Shown here: positions 20,929 through 34,400 of the stretch, one piece after another
Position numbering within the stretch: position 1 is the first letter of the stretch
Layout: every line of letters begins with the position of its first letter
Assembly: GCA_024811115.1 (NCBI GenBank)
Contig: JAKOGH010000024.1
Coordinates: 1-64,000, forward strand
Source: Terana coerulea
Taxonomy: Eukaryota; Basidiomycota; Agaricomycetes; Polyporales; Phanerochaetaceae
DNA length: 64,000 nt
Direction of reading: 5' to 3'
The notes under the pieces: generated by a model
Databases searched by the model: none
The model's input: only the letters and a program-made list of their open reading frames with translations
Told to the model about the DNA's origin: nothing
Program-made: the position numbers and the translations under genes

Positions 20929-22381
20929 ATGTCGCTGGCGGTCCCGCTCTCGGTCGCTGAGCTGCAGGAGATAGTGCAGGCACTCCAGGACGCCAACACC
21001 ACGCGATATCTGACCGGTACGCCCCGTTCTCTCCTCGTCGCAGTGCGGACGGTGGCTGATTTGTATCGTTAGCCGTCGGGCTGGTTGTTCTGCTGTACGA
21101 CCATGTGTTGACGTTCACGGACGAAGTTAGGCTTGTGTGGCGCGCTCCGCCGTCGTTTGCGAAATATGCTTTCCTTTTCAACCGGTACCTCGTGCTGGGA
21201 TGTCTGCTACTGATCTGCAATGGTGCGTCTTATCGTTCATGATGTTTAACTTCAATGGCGCTGAACCGTGCATTGGGGATCTTTCAGAGATGTGCGGCTT
21301 TGTGGGCAATCTGTACACCGACCTCGTGAGTGAATCAGTCATGGTGCTCCTTATACATACTGACCGAAGTTGTGTAGGGGTGAGGTGAATTTAGTCATTG
21401 ACCACCTACGGGCAGCTTACATGGGCCATTTAGCTGCAAGCAGCTGCTGTTCACTACGTCCATGTTGAGTCTTGGCTCAGTCGCTGTGGGAAATATTCTT
21501 GTACTCTTACGAGTAGTTATACTATGGGATCATCGACCCGTAAGCAGTGCTTTGACAATTGCTTGCACCGCGATTCGCTGACTGTGCTTTAGGTCGTCCT
21601 GAAGCTCATGGTCGCAGGCTTTCTGCTTAGCTTTACAGCACAAGCTGTGATGATGGTCGTCACATTAATGGACTTCTGGCGTACGTTCACTCTCGACATT
21701 CCAGGTTCTATCACGGTGGTTGAACGCTAATTTGCTCTATTCGCACGCTTCAGCCCACCTGGCATGGAACTCGATCGCAGGCATGTGCGTCTCGACCTTC
21801 CGAACACCCAACTTCATCGGCGTATGGGCCGCGCCCGTAAGAGCATTTCCACTTCGAACTCTAAGCTCACATGCGAGCTAACGAGGATGTGCAGCTCCTC
21901 TTCGAGGCTATGGTGCTTATATCGACAATCATCAACGCCCTAGACAGGCCGCAGCAAGCGGAGCTGCCCCTCACCAAGTCGCTCCACCGCGACGGGATCA
22001 GCTACTTCCTGGCCGTGACGAGCTTCCGCGTCCTCAACCTCACCTTCGCCATCGTCGCCCGCCCCTCGCTCATCATGGTCAGCGCCTTGTGAGACGCCCT
22101 CTCTCCCCACAGTGCGTACGCGCCGCTGACCAGTTGCGTTGTGTAGCTTTGTGTGGGGGATGACGAGCACGATCCTCAACCGCTCGCTGCTGCGCATGCG
22201 CCGCATCGAGCTCGAGACGCGTGCGCGCGAGCTGGCGGCGGGCCCCGGCGGCCGCCAGTCGCCGTTCAGCACGGGCAGCGGCGTGATGATCGTCGATATG
22301 GATGCCACGCCCGAGCACGCACGCTGGCTCGAGCTCAACAAGCTGTCGAGCGACACGACGCGGTCTCAGATGGAAGTCTGA
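20929..22381 (+). CDS. DUF6533-domain seven-helix membrane protein
   Basis: At least seven exons separated by roughly 50-70 bp introns. The N-terminal exons give LVVLLYDHVLTFTDEVRLVW and FLFNRYLVLGCLLL, the hallmark of the basidiomycete DUF6533 family. Later exons supply five further helices, including VGNILVLLRVVILWDHRPV, FRTPNFIGVWAAPLLFEA, the NALDRP motif and a final VWGMTSTILNRSLLRMRR, then a cytosolic tail. Members are plasma-membrane proteins of unknown role, often present in large numbers per genome. The join between the NLYTDL exon (ending near 21,326) and the next one (from about 21,434) does not keep frame with any clean acceptor; one base is in excess. It lies head-to-tail with the GPCR downstream. 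Confidence 0.8.
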
Positions 22382-23064
22382 GCTATTTTCTCCTCCTGAG
22401 GTCGTCTTCTTTTCTCTTTGGTTTCACCTTTATGTTGCATATGACTTGGGTCCACTTGGATACACCTGCTGGAAGTTCCTCTTGTACCTTTCCTTTTCTC
22501 AATGTGACTCGTTGATGTACACAGTAACCCACGCCATGCTCTCACAGTCTGTAGTTGTTCACGAGTTGTTCAGTCATTCACTACTTGCAGGATCACTCGC
22601 TGTGTCTACCCATGATATATACACCCTCTTCACAGACAGTCGAGCTGGAGGCCGAAGATCTGAAACATGACGACTGTGCATACCGGTTCCACATCATCCG
22701 AGTCGGTGTTTGGCGGCGGTCCGCGGCGCTTGCAAAGATGATGCCTTCACGCTCTGACCACCATCACCGTCGGTGCCTGCTACAATCTGTTCGCGCCGCC
22801 CTGCGCCGAGGACCTGTACAATAAACACCATGCCATCACCCGTGCGCGTTGTCTGCGACCGCCACCCCATCCGCCCCGCGCTCCCTTTTTCTCTTTCTCT
22901 CGAGGCCGGCTCCTCCCTTTTCTTGTCTGCTTATTGTTTCGCTGCGCGAACAGGCCACTGACGAGCGACGACACTGCTGGGAACCCTGCGGCTGCATTTT
23001 GAACGATTACATTGAGACGACCACCCGAAGACGACCTGAACCGCTGCGCGATTGAGGGAGAAGG
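22382..23064. other. Intergenic, nothing recognised
   Basis: Flank between the two membrane-protein genes. No gene or repeat seen. Confidence 0.4.
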
Positions 23065-25202
23065 ATGCCGAACAGCACGATTGTGCAGCTGCCGAACGGG
23101 CATGGCTTCATGACGCGCACAGATATTGGAGACGGCGAGGCGAATGCGCTAGCAGTGAGTACCATGCTCCTACCTGTGCGAAGAGATGTTCACAAACTCG
23201 AGGACAGCTTTTGGTCGTCATTTCGACCTTTTCGCTCGTGGCAGTCGTCATCTTGCTCGTCTCCATTGCCGTACGTCCTTCGAACGCCCACTGCCGTCTG
23301 CGCCGTCGCCGAGCTCACGTTGCGCCACACCAGATATCCGCGTGGAACACGCGCAAGTCCGTCAACCCGCACATGTTTGTGCGAAGCCACGCCGCGGCGT
23401 ACCTCATCTCGCTCCTCCTATGCGACTTTTTCCAAGGTGCGTGCGCCCCATGCATTGCGCTTCGAAAGCGCCGTCGGTTTTGACGCGTCGAATTGCACAG
23501 CTATCGGGTCGATCATGAATGCTAGGTGGCACGCTGAGAGGGCTGTCACGTTTGAGCCCTTCTGCCAAGCTCAAGGTGCGCATATACTTTGTGTATGCGT
23601 GTTAGCATCACTGACAATCGTTGCAGGTGCAATTAAACAACTGGCCGACATCGGTACCGCTATATGGCACGTATTGACGCGCATATATGCACCTTCCTAA
23701 ACTAACTCAACGCTTTTATATTACAGGGCACTTGTACGTCAAACTATCTGGTCGCATACTCGGTATTCGTGGCTGATTTCGTCAGGTCATCGCAACCCAC
23801 ACCTTCTGGGTCTTGTTCCTCCGCTGGAACCTACGCCGCTACGTCCTGCTGACGGTGCTTGTGTTCAACTGGTCCGCGATTGGCGCGTTCGTGATCGCCG
23901 GCCCCGCGACGTTGAACGTGCAGCGCAACGGGCCCTTCTGTGAGTGCGCACGATGCTCTCGCTAGGCGGTGCTGACCCCGCGCCACAGACGGCATCTCAG
24001 GATACTGGTGCTGGATCTCGGACCAGTACCCCGGTGCCAAGATCGCGTACGTCTTGAGACAGCACTGTTCCTTGCAGCCTCTGCTGACGCGCACATAGGC
24101 TGGACTACATGTTCATGTTCGCGTCTGCGTTCCTGAGCTTCGTCCTGTACACCATGATCTTCATGAAGATTCGCGGGAACATACTGACCGCTGGTTGGAA
24201 GGTGAAGATCCGGAGGCACAGGAACACGGACTCCTTGCGCGGCTTGAGCTCCGACGACCAGACTATTGCGGCTGCCAAGCAGATGCTCTGGTGAGTCATG
24301 TCTTCCGCTTTGTTTCGCTTCATGCTGACGGGCGCCATTCTCCAGGTACCCGGTATGTTGTGGCAACAATCCGATGTGCATATATCCAGGCTGACGCGTA
24401 GAAATAGGTTGCCTACACGGTTATGATTCTGCCGATAGCTATTGCGCGGTTTGCATCTTGGGCAGGCGCAGATGTGCCCTTTGCAGCGACCATCTTCACG
24501 TGAGATTTCTATTCTGTGACGATAGTTCCTGCCACTAACCGCGCTCCCATTCAAGCGATTGCATTTATCTCATGTCTGGTGGGTGTATCGATTCGTCTAT
24601 GCAAGAGTCACGTTCATTAATAATTTCTCAGGTTTGGTCAACGTGTTGTTATTCTTCCTTACTCGTCGGGTCCTGCCTAAGCACAGCATCATCACGAAAC
24701 GATTCACCAAAGACAACGACGATGACGAAGACTCCATCGGCGCCACGGAGACTCGCGAGTCGGACATCCCCTCCGTCGACGACGTCCCGGGCTCCTTCAT
24801 GGCCGAGAAGATGGACGAGGAGTTCCAGGGCGAGAAGATGTTCAAGCGCGTCGAGAGCCCCGAGGGCGACGACCGCTCCGAGCTCTCCGGCGACACCGCC
24901 GTGCACTCGCCCCCATCTTCGCGTCGTCGCCGCTGCCGCCGCGCAGCGCGCGCCCCGCCGACGTCGCGGTGCACACGCCCGCCACCGCGACGTCGCCCGG
25001 CCAGTTCTCCGCCGTCTCGCTCGACAGCAGCCACTACACGGACACGGGCACGCCGAGCCGCGCCGAGTTCCCGCGCAGCGCGGGCGGGCCGATGGCGTAC
25101 CCGCAGAGCCCGTTGTCTGCGGGCGGCAGGCACCTCCGCACGCCGCTGAGCCCGCCGCGGTCGGCCGTGCTGCACAGCGCGATCCAGCGCAGTTTCCGAT
25201 GA
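23065..25202 (+). CDS. cAMP receptor-like fungal GPCR
   Basis: About eleven exons from an ATG at 23065. A short extracellular N-terminus with an NST sequon is followed by seven helices: VVISTFSLVAVVILLVSIA (TM1), SHAAAYLISLLLCDFFQAIG (TM2), a Cys-containing loop (FEPFCQAQGA), HTFWVLFLRWNLRRY (TM3/loop 2), FNWSAIGAFVIAG (TM4), YMFMFASAFLSFVLYTMIF (TM5), AYTVMILPIAIARFASW (TM6) and YLMSGLVNVLLFFLTRR (TM7). This pattern matches the Dictyostelium cAR/Git3-like class used by fungi for nutrient sensing through G-alpha and cAMP. A 7-base microexon (23727-23733) preceded by a GC-AG intron is required to keep WALVIATH in frame. The cytosolic tail switches frame at a C5 run (24,911); the second frame ends at 25202 with a Ser/Pro-rich tail. 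Confidence 0.85.
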
Positions 25203-25309
25203 GCATTCCTTATTCCCAGCGTACGACAGCCGCAGACACACGCATGTCCTTTATCAGTGGTTACGACGAATGTATAAGCGCGACAATATTATTCAACAGT
25301 TAAACATGA

Positions 25310-28300
25310 TCAATGACTGTGAGGGAGCTGGATGTCGCTTGCACTGTCGTGCAGCAGCGGGTCGTTCGTCGCCCAGCAGTAATGGCCGCACCCCGCCGCG
25401 CAGGGGTGTCCTGCGATCCGCGGCCGGTGGTCCGGCAGCGGCGTGTCGGGGAAGCGCAGCACGGGGCTGCCCTCCTCCGGGGTGCGCGTGCTGGCGCCGT
25501 CGTCCGACCCATCGCCGTCGCCCGTTCTGGCGGTGGAGGCCGCACGCCGGAGCAGAGGCGGCGCGTCGGGCTGGCCTACGGGTGCGGCGGCGTGCGGGGC
25601 GGTGGGAATAGTGACGACGGGGCGGCGCAGGTAGTATTGCTGGTAGCACGCCTGGTGCCCGCCGTGCAAGCATATCGCGCACTGGAAGAGCAAGGCGCGG
25701 ACGGGGAGGCGGCTGGGAGATTGAATTGAGTTTGGTGTTCGACGGTTGGCAGGGGTTCGAACGCTCACCATATGGAACAGGCGGACACGGAGGATTTGCA
25801 GCTGAGACAGTAGGAGTGGCTCCCTGAGGGTGCGTTGCCCGATCGTTCATGGTGTTGCGCCACCATCTTGCGACACTTGGGACATGAGGTGTATATCGTG
25901 GTTTCCATCTGGGCGTGCATGTTAGACAACGCGGTAGCATGCGAAGGAGCGGAGGCATACTCCGGTGGCATTTTGCACCTCTTCTGCGGGTGCATACTTG
26001 CGGATGTACGCTGCGGTGGTGTGCAAGCGCATGCGCATGAGCAGCTCTAAGCTGGGATCAGACAACGCAACGCAGACGGCGTGTTTGACCTGGCTTACCG
26101 ATGTACGCCTCGACGAATCGCAATATCCTCTTCCGGCCAAGCTTCAGCTCCTTCGGAACAACCAGGGCCAGCATCGCACACATCTGGACATCACCCTTCG
26201 GACGGTCCATTCAACCATTGAGCAGCCAACAACGCACGTAGGGCGCACCTCGTCCGCCAAAACCTCCAGCGTCTCTTTCAGCGCCTGCCAGCCAACATCC
26301 CGCACTCTGCTCTCCGCCTGCCTCACCACTTCCTCATGCGCGTCTTCCGACCGCGATGGGGCGTGCGCATGCGCCATCCTGCTCCCGGCAAGCTCCCGGG
26401 CGTACTCCCGCGCGTCGTCGTCGCCGTAGAACAGGCCCGACCGCGGCCGTTGGCGCGAGAGCACGGAGGACGAGCGCATGCTGCCCGCCTCCTGGCGGCG
26501 CGCGCCCGACGCGACCGAGGCGGGGTACTTGCTCGAGCCCGAGACGCGGCGCAGGGTCGCGTCGCGCTGTATACTGGCGCCGGGCTCGTCCGCGCCGTGC
26601 ACGGACGTCGGCGTCGCGGTCGCGGTCACGGTGCGCATGCTGCTCTGCGAGCCGCGGGGGACGATGTGCCGCGCGCCGGGCGGCGGCGGCGTGGACACCG
26701 CGAGCGACGCGACCGTCGCACTGTTCCGCCGCAGCTTCGCGCGCGCGACGCTGCGCGTGCTGCTCCGGCGGGAGCGCGGGAGGCCGGCGCGTGGGCGCGC
26801 GCGGGGCGAGAACGGCGGGACGTCGTCGTGCTCGTCGGACGACGGGCCGCTGTTGTCCGTCGACGCCGGCGACGGCGAGTCGTCCTCCTCGCGCTCGTCC
26901 TCCGTCCACGTCTGCTGCCCGGCGACGCGCGAGAGCGGGGACGGCTGCACGCTCGTGCTGCGCTGGTTCCAGAACGCGTGCGAGGGGGCGCGGGACGCGG
27001 ACCGTCGTTCGGGGATTTGCTCCAGCCCGTCGCGCGGGCCCTGTGCCTCCGTGTCGCTGCCGGCATCCGATTGCCCGTCGTCACGCCCGGCCTCTTCGCC
27101 GTCCCCGCTGTCCGAGTCTGAGTCGAGCGCGCCGTCGCCGACGTGGCGATGGCTTGCATGGCTCTGACTCCGAGCGTCAGCGTCAGCGAGCCCACTTTGG
27201 TAACTCTGCACACCGAAGGACGTGCGCCGGAAGGACGAGGACGAGAGCTTTGGCCGTGTGGGCGGCGGTCCACCCCCGAGACACCTGCGTTTGATCCCCG
27301 CCGCGCCAGTATAGACTGGGGCACGGAGCCCGCCACCGAAGGCAGCGGGGTGGTGGGGTGGTGGGGCGACGGAGTTGCGGAGGAATTGGGTGTCGTCCGG
27401 AGCGGAGAGAGGAAACCCTTATCTATGCTGGATATGGAATGTGTAGAGGAGCTGTGGGTTCTTGATTTACCTCCGCTGTGCTGAGAGGATGCCGACATGG
27501 CGCCCGAGCGCGCGGCGGCATACGTGCTGGACCCCTCCTCGGAGTGTGATCTCATTGGGCGCTCTAGACTCAGCTGAGACACCGTTGGTATCGCTGCAGG
27601 AGCCGATGCAGAGTGCGGCAGCCTCGGACTAATCAGCGGTAGTGGTGACAGATTCGTCATGGGTGAGGGGGCGTCAAGCTCGGACGGCACCACGTCTACC
27701 AGCAGCGAGGAAATGAAAAACCAAATCTGCGCTGCATCTGGTTTTCCTGCGTCTACAGCAACCTTCATGTGTCTGTATCAGATATCACTCATTTCGTTCA
27801 TACGACTATTCACGTACTTCCGCATTGCGAGAGCAGATCATCGCTCTGTCTTCTCCTTCGAACACGTAACCCCGTGCCAACTTGACGAAGACGTCTGCAT
27901 CGCCCGCCAACTCATGCCCCGTCATCATGCACATAGTCTGGGATGTAGGCGAATAGCCTTGTCGCCCAGAGCTTTAGCCTTCCGACGAGAGGCAGCCCTT
28001 TTACTGTCGGGGTTACTGGCGGCATCGTCAGACTACTGGTTCTGGAATGAGATGCCACCGGGTACTCACACATCGTCATAGGGCACTTCCCACTTCTTGT
28101 TCTTATCCGGACACAAACAGCAGCGAGCCCGAGGCGTCCCAAGACATAGCCGTCCGAGGTACAGAGTTGATTGTTTTGCACGAGTTGCGCAAATCAAGCT
28201 GCGAGAATGTGCCAGAGAAGTGGCCGGCCCAGAGCGTGTGAGGGTCCGCCCATGCGACATCTGCACGACAGGAAGAATCAGCGCGTCGACTGGCACAGAT

Positions 28301-30049
28301 GCCCGCAAGCACATACCAGTGACCCCGCCCTCTACTCCAGACCCCTTGACGGTCCACTTCGCGATGTACCCCTGCGCACGTCCCAGACCTCCACGGGATC
28401 GCCCACCCTGCTGTACAGCCGCTTCGCGTGCTCGGCGTCCGCCATGTCGGGCAGAAGCGGCGCACCGATGCGCGGGCTGGCGGGCGGCGCGGGCGCGCCG
28501 AGCTCCAGCGCGGGGTTGGGCGGCCCGCCCGCCGGCACGTCGACGTACGAGGTCACGGCGAGCTCGCACTCGTAGCCCGGGCGCCAGGCGACGCGGCGCA
28601 CGGGGAACGCGGTGTGCAGCGTGTAGACGGGCGTGCGGGCGACGTGGCCGCCGGCGGCGGGGGCGGCGATGTCCCACACCTACGCCTGTTGTTGAGTATG
28701 AGGGAGAGGAAGAGCGCGCGCGGACTTACCTTGACCATGCGGTCGAGGCCGCCGCTGGCGAGCCAGCCGTTTCCGTTCGGCTCAGCTACGGCAGGTGCGC
28801 TCGGATCCGTGGACCCGCTGGTGTCTTCGAAGAGTCCCACCCCTTGGTACCAGTTGCCTCCTTGCGAAGATCCCGATGAGCCACTGGCCCGGTTGCCGGT
28901 GTTGGAGGCATAACTTGAAGGGAGCATCCAATCGAGGGCCAGGATGGGACCGGCGTGCGCCAGTGATATACGGTCCAACTGCCCCCGCTGCCCCATGTTC
29001 AAGTCCCAGCTGTATATCACGCGAACGGGTATGAGTATGGACCGCGCCGCAGTAGCGTTACTGACATACCGATATATGTTACCGTTGTCTAATCCGGTGA
29101 TAGCATGTCGTGGCTGCCAGTGCACGGGAGAGAAGACGACGGACCGGACCGACGCAGGATGATGGATTTTCATGATGGAATCCGTTAGGTCCCGGAGGTC
29201 CTGTATGTGCGATGGATGTTAACAGCAGCCGTGAGAGATAACTTGGAGTTGGGTCGCACCCACACTCGAAGGTCACCATCGGCCGAGCCCGTTATGCAGT
29301 AATATTGCAAGATGGAAGAGTAGGCAAGCTGGTGGATGGATCGGAGGTGCTGGCGCGTGCGACGTTCTGCAATTCGGCGGTATTAGATGAACCCATAATG
29401 CACTGCAGAGTGCCTAAGCGCATATATAGAACTTCGTAAACCAATGGTATGAGGCCTGGGGAACGTCTGGGGTATAATGAGGTGATCGAGACAGATACTT
29501 ACCGAACTTCGACGCGCCTGACTTTTGTAAATCCCACATGATGATCTCCCCATTGCGCGCGCTCGTGACGATCTTGTTATTAAACACTTTCATAAAGACG
29601 TTGTAGATATTGGTAACGACCTCATGTAACATGAAGACGTACTTCCGTGAGCCCACACAACGTCCGTGCTGACACTGTCAATCTTCAAGCCAGTCCCCGA
29701 CCATAAGTTTCGGGAGGCGTCGATGCTGTAGCCGCCGTCACCGACATGACTTCTCTGGTCGGCAGCATATGGTACGTTCGGGTTCGCGAATGCGTAGAAT
29801 TCGCAAGGCTGAACAGGGTCACTACTATCTGTGTACAACTCAGAAGTAAGAGCACGTACATTCTCGGCCAGCCACCACGCATCTCTGCCCGTCCTCACTC
29901 TTGGATATCGCGTTCACTCCGGGGCTGGCGCAGGCTGGTACCTGGACGGTTCGACTACGTCCCTGGGGGCCGTGCGTGCGCGAGTCCGAGTAGATTTCAG
30001 GAATCACGGCTGGCGGGAGTGGGTTGTGCAAGGACGGTCGGCGAGACAT
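25310..30049 (-). CDS. Rtc1/WDR24 homologue, SEA (GATOR2) complex subunit
   Basis: A long, many-exon gene from an ATG at 30049. Its N-terminal half is a WD40 propeller: NKIVTSARNGEIIMWDL, SVRSVVFSPVHWQPRHAITG, WLASGGLDRMVKVWD, VRRVAWRPGYECELAVTSY and the last blade WEVPYDDV. A very long Ser/Pro/Asp-rich low-complexity middle (about 26.2-27.8 kb) follows, then a helical part (WQALKETLEVLADE...RILRFVEAYI). The C-terminal zinc module has SCPKCRKMV, CLSCKSSVSACSIW|RLPVRALLFQCAICLHGGH and CAAGCGHYCW. This is the RING-like end of WDR24-type proteins. SEA/GATOR2 acts at the vacuole or lysosome to relieve TORC1 inhibition in amino-acid signalling. Frame breaks near 29,755 and at the C5 run 27,272-27,276 interrupt it; stop is at 25310. 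Confidence 0.85.
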
Positions 30050-31437
30050 TTTAGCAGGCGAAAGCTCTTGGTGATATGGCGCAAATGGCCTAGGTGGCTA
30101 ATGCAGCGAGCATGGAGACGAGGCGAGCAACTCAAGTTGTATCGAGCACGGATGCAAGGTGAAGCAGCGGTGCCAGAGGGTACACCGACCTGGGATGAGT
30201 GCGTGGACTTCTGCCACCTGTCACATGACCGTAAACGCCACAAAGCCTTCGGCCCAAAAGCGATCGCATCTCTGGTTCGTGGGCGGGCGACTACGGCTTG
30301 TTCTCACACTCAATCTTCTCACATTCCCAGAACATCCTCGGAGAAACTCTCAAACACGGCGCATACACGCACTTGGTCTTGTATGGCCGCCCGCATACAC
30401 TATTCTTGGACGAAGTCTAAGTATCACGAAGTTCACAAGTCACAACGACTCGGACGTAGGTGGAACGACGCAGGGCAAAGCAGTGGTGACGACCGGTGAT
30501 GATGTTCACAGGAATGCGGGTTTCCTGCATCGCATGTACGTAGCTTCGGTCTCTTCATGGTTTAGATTCTCATACGCTTGCAAGCCAGAAGGGCTGCCTT
30601 CTACGAGTCGGGTCCGGACACGAAAGTTTGGATTGCGACCTGCAAGGAAAAACCACGGTATGTCACCGTAGCTGTTCAAGCCTTTACCCTCTGAATCTTT
30701 ATTCACAAGCGTCATTACGGAGATCAGTTAACACCGGGTGTCAGGCTTCCAATTTTGTCTTAATGGATTGATGTTCTTGTGACCCTGGGCATGGGAATCC
30801 CGTGGCTTTCGTGCTGGGTCCCACGCCTCGAGAATAGGGATGGAGGGCAGGAGAAATGCCTGCACTTATCCACCGAAGCAGTCAGTGGCCTGCGCCTCAA
30901 CCTGAAGCGTTCCAATGGCCAGGGCTCGTCTGCTAGAACATGTCCTCTGCGAGAGAACCTGAACTGTATGTCGGTGGGTTTTCCGTGCTCATATGTTTAC
31001 ATCTTCTCACGGCGACCACGATCAGCTGCAGCTACCATTCCAGCGCCTGCCCAAGGTTTTCGCCGAAACTGCAGTACTACGATCTCTCTATTCGGGATAC
31101 AGCCAGCATGGACTTGCCGAACTGCGACAGTGCGCATCCCTACCGATGATGCCCTTTCATTCAATAGAAACCTTGACCTACGCGGCGTTGTCTAGCTCCC
31201 GTCAGTCACGTTTGGCACTGCCTGATGCCGAAGGCGGGGAAGTCACCTTCGTTGGACTATTATCCTCGCACAGGGTCGGGACGGCACAAGGACCGTAACG
31301 ACGTATGTCTCACCATTCCAGCGCTTCACTGGCTGGTTAGGGTACTGAATCGAACAAATGATTTACCCCAACATATAAAATTCGCAGGTCCCGCGGCAGG
31401 TCCGACCCACCACCCTTTTCCAGTCGCGCCCTCAGCC
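30050..31437. other. Intergenic, nothing recognised apart from the downstream promoter
   Basis: Several open frames overlap on both strands at 30.1-31.3 kb, but none shows a domain or a plausible exon pattern. No repeats, tRNA or transposon ends were seen. Confidence 0.45.
31371..31380 (+). promoter_or_regulatory. TATA box of large tandem gene A
   Basis: acatataaaa lies 58 bases upstream of the ATG at 31438, which fits a fungal TATA element. Confidence 0.5.
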
Positions 31438-34400
31438 ATGTGCTTCGAAGGGAACAGCGCCCCTCTGTCCGCTTCGTACCTCAACTCCCAGCTCGCGACG
31501 CTGTGGAAGAACGCCAGCGACTGTGCGAGCGATGCCGAGACCAGCCACCCTGCCCTCAACTCCCCGGAGTACAACAAGAGCAAGTACACGCGGGCTCTCG
31601 CGCAGTACCACCACTTCCCCGAAAAGCCGCACAAGGCGTCGCTGGGCTTGGGCGACCTCCCGTTCCACGCCACGTTCGACAAGCCCGAGCTGAAGTTCAT
31701 CTGCAACCATGAGGCCGTGCTCTTCCTCACCGTCAAGAGCGGCAACCTGCGCCATCGCTACGACGCCGCGAAGGCCAACGGCCATGCGGGTCACGTAGAT
31801 ACGTCAGTGTTCTGGCTCCCTGAGACTCACCGCTCCTGCTGAATTTCTGCGCAGCACGAGCCGGCCCGCTACGCAACTTGCAGGCCGCCTTCCGCGTACA
31901 GTTCACCCGCACGAACGTCAAGGGCGTCGACTCCAAGATCGGGAACGAGTCGTCCGCGCATCTCATCCAGATGATTGTGCTCCAATTCGAGAGTAGGTCT
32001 CGCCGTGGCCATGTATGCGCTCAAAGCTGACTTTGCACAACGTAGCCGCGAAGCTGATCAAGTCCAACATCGACAGCAATCTGGGCGTGGACTTCTACGA
32101 CTCCCTCGCCTTCTACCTCCACACCTACCTCGCCTTCCTGCACCTCGCGGGCAATCACGTCCTGTTCGACCTCCCTGACTTCGCCGCCGCCGACAAGGCC
32201 TCCTGGACCGACTACGCGCTCCTCCGGGACCACGTGAACCCGGACGAGTTCTGCAGGGACATCACCCTCTTCGGCATCACGCCCAAGGTCATCAACAGCT
32301 ACGTCGAGACGCAGTGGGCGAAGGCGACGACGCTGGCGCGCGAGATGAACGACATCCTCGCGGCGTCCATCGCGGAGATCAGCACGAACTGGCTGACGAA
32401 CCCCGCCGTCGACAGCCACTTCTTCATCCGCTTCGGCGCGCCGCATATCAAGCCGCTGTGCCCGCACGAGGTCGTGCTCTCGTTTGAGATCCAAGACGTC
32501 GCGTTCTTTGCGACGAGCGATTTTGACAAGTATGTGGCTTTGTGACCGAGCGCTGGCACGGTGGCTTATTCGTATCTTGCATTAGGTCTGAACCACTTGC
32601 GATTCATCACGGGTGGACGGTTGCGTTCGTCGTCAACGTCGTCGACTACGACAGCTCAGTCGGCGTTCTCCAACTCGATTTTGCCAGTAAGCACTCTCAC
32701 CAAATAGTGTTTCACACTCTGACTCTTTCTATCTTACGTAGCTGCTCGATATGCTGCTGCGTTCTCTAGCATCTCGAAGGTCGACGCCACCGCGACCCAC
32801 TACTTCAACCTCCTCGTCAAGTTCCTCTCCGTCGACTACCTCGACATCCTCCTCCTTTACTCGTACAACATCATCTACCGGCTCGTCCTCGAGAAGGGCC
32901 CCGCGCACGGCGCGGACACGGGGTTCTGGAAGCGCGTGGACCACATCGCGCAGTACCACTCCCCTGCGCCGGCACGGGCAGGCGCTGATCTGGATCGAGC
33001 GCATCCGCGACGTCTCCGCCGCCGGCTTCGACCAGATCCTCGCGCTCTCCGAGGACAGCATCAACCGGCTGCTCTTCACGCGCTGGAAGGCTGCGGGGCC
33101 GCACCACCTGCTCTCGGCGTGGGCGCACGAGGCGTTCCAGGCGAGCTTCAACCCGCTCACCATCCGCCTGCTGTCCAATGGCAAAGCCATCGTCTATTTG
33201 GATATCGCCAAGGGTAAACTCGGAACGCAGAGGTCAGCTGTGCCATGCATGAGAGATTGGGCAATGCTGATGCCAATTATATGACAGTGTGGTCCCTGCG
33301 AAGACGGTTACGCATACCCGCGCCGACGCATTCTGGCTGTCGAGCTTCTGGCAGGAGCTTCTGGTCACCGACTCCACTGTTAAACCGTACGAGTTCGAGA
33401 ATGTGACCTTGGCATACGAGGTCGACCTCGCACTGCTGTCGTCGGACAAGCTGGACGTCGAGGAGGCCTTCGCCAAGGAGCTCTACAACACCGTCACCGC
33501 GCCGCTCAAGTCCAAGCAGCGCCTCGTCATCAAGCACCTTCTTTTCAACTTGCGCGGTACGCCATTTGTTGCGCGCGTGTGTGTGACCGAGCACCCGCTG
33601 ACCATACCTCCCTGCAGGCGCGAAGTACATCCCGGACCTGTCGCGCGTCAGCAACCTCGGCACGGGCAAGGACGCGGCGGAACGGCTGGAAACGCTCAAG
33701 GACCGCGCCGACGAGTACCTCACGAGCGCGGCGCGCGGCGGGCACGGCATCATCAAGACGATCCCGACCTTCGTCGACCACGACGCGGACGCGTTCGCGT
33801 TCACGGACCTGTCGTACAAGGTGCTCACCCAGGAGGACGTCACGATCGAGCACTACTACGCGACCGAGACGCGCAGCGTCGCCGAGACGCCGCTCCTCGT
33901 CCTCTACGGCGTCAGCGCGAAGCGCGCGCTGCCGGCGTTCAGCAGCAAGTGGAGCGTCGGCTGGCTGCCGACGGGCGGCGCGCGGAACACGGTGGGCACG
34001 GTGTGGCTGTCGAAGGAGGCGTTCCTCGAGCGGCGGATCCTGAGCGTGCTCGAGGGCTTCAACGCGCGCACGACGGTCGTGCCCCAGTCCGCGGGCGTGC
34101 TCAACGGCGTGTGGAACTGCGACCTGACGACGTGGGACGCGCACGAGTACCGCGGCGCGCGCGGCGAGCGCTGCCCGTGGACGGTGGTTGCGGGCGGCTC
34201 GCCGCGGTACCTCGAGTACGTGTGGGAGCACTACGACGACTGGAACTACGAGCGCGAGGGCACGGACGTCACCGACGGCACCGGCGAATATTCCCTCTCC
34301 TGTGAGTGCCCCGAGATATTCTACCCGTTTTTATGCTGTGCCAATGCCATCTTTGACTAGGCCACACCGACAACCACTTGATCATCCCCACTGACTACCG

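Noticed and set aside
26336..27121. 261-codon plus-strand open frame
   Set aside because: Antisense to the low-complexity middle of the Rtc1/WDR24 gene; Arg/Ala-rich composition is a reverse-strand shadow.
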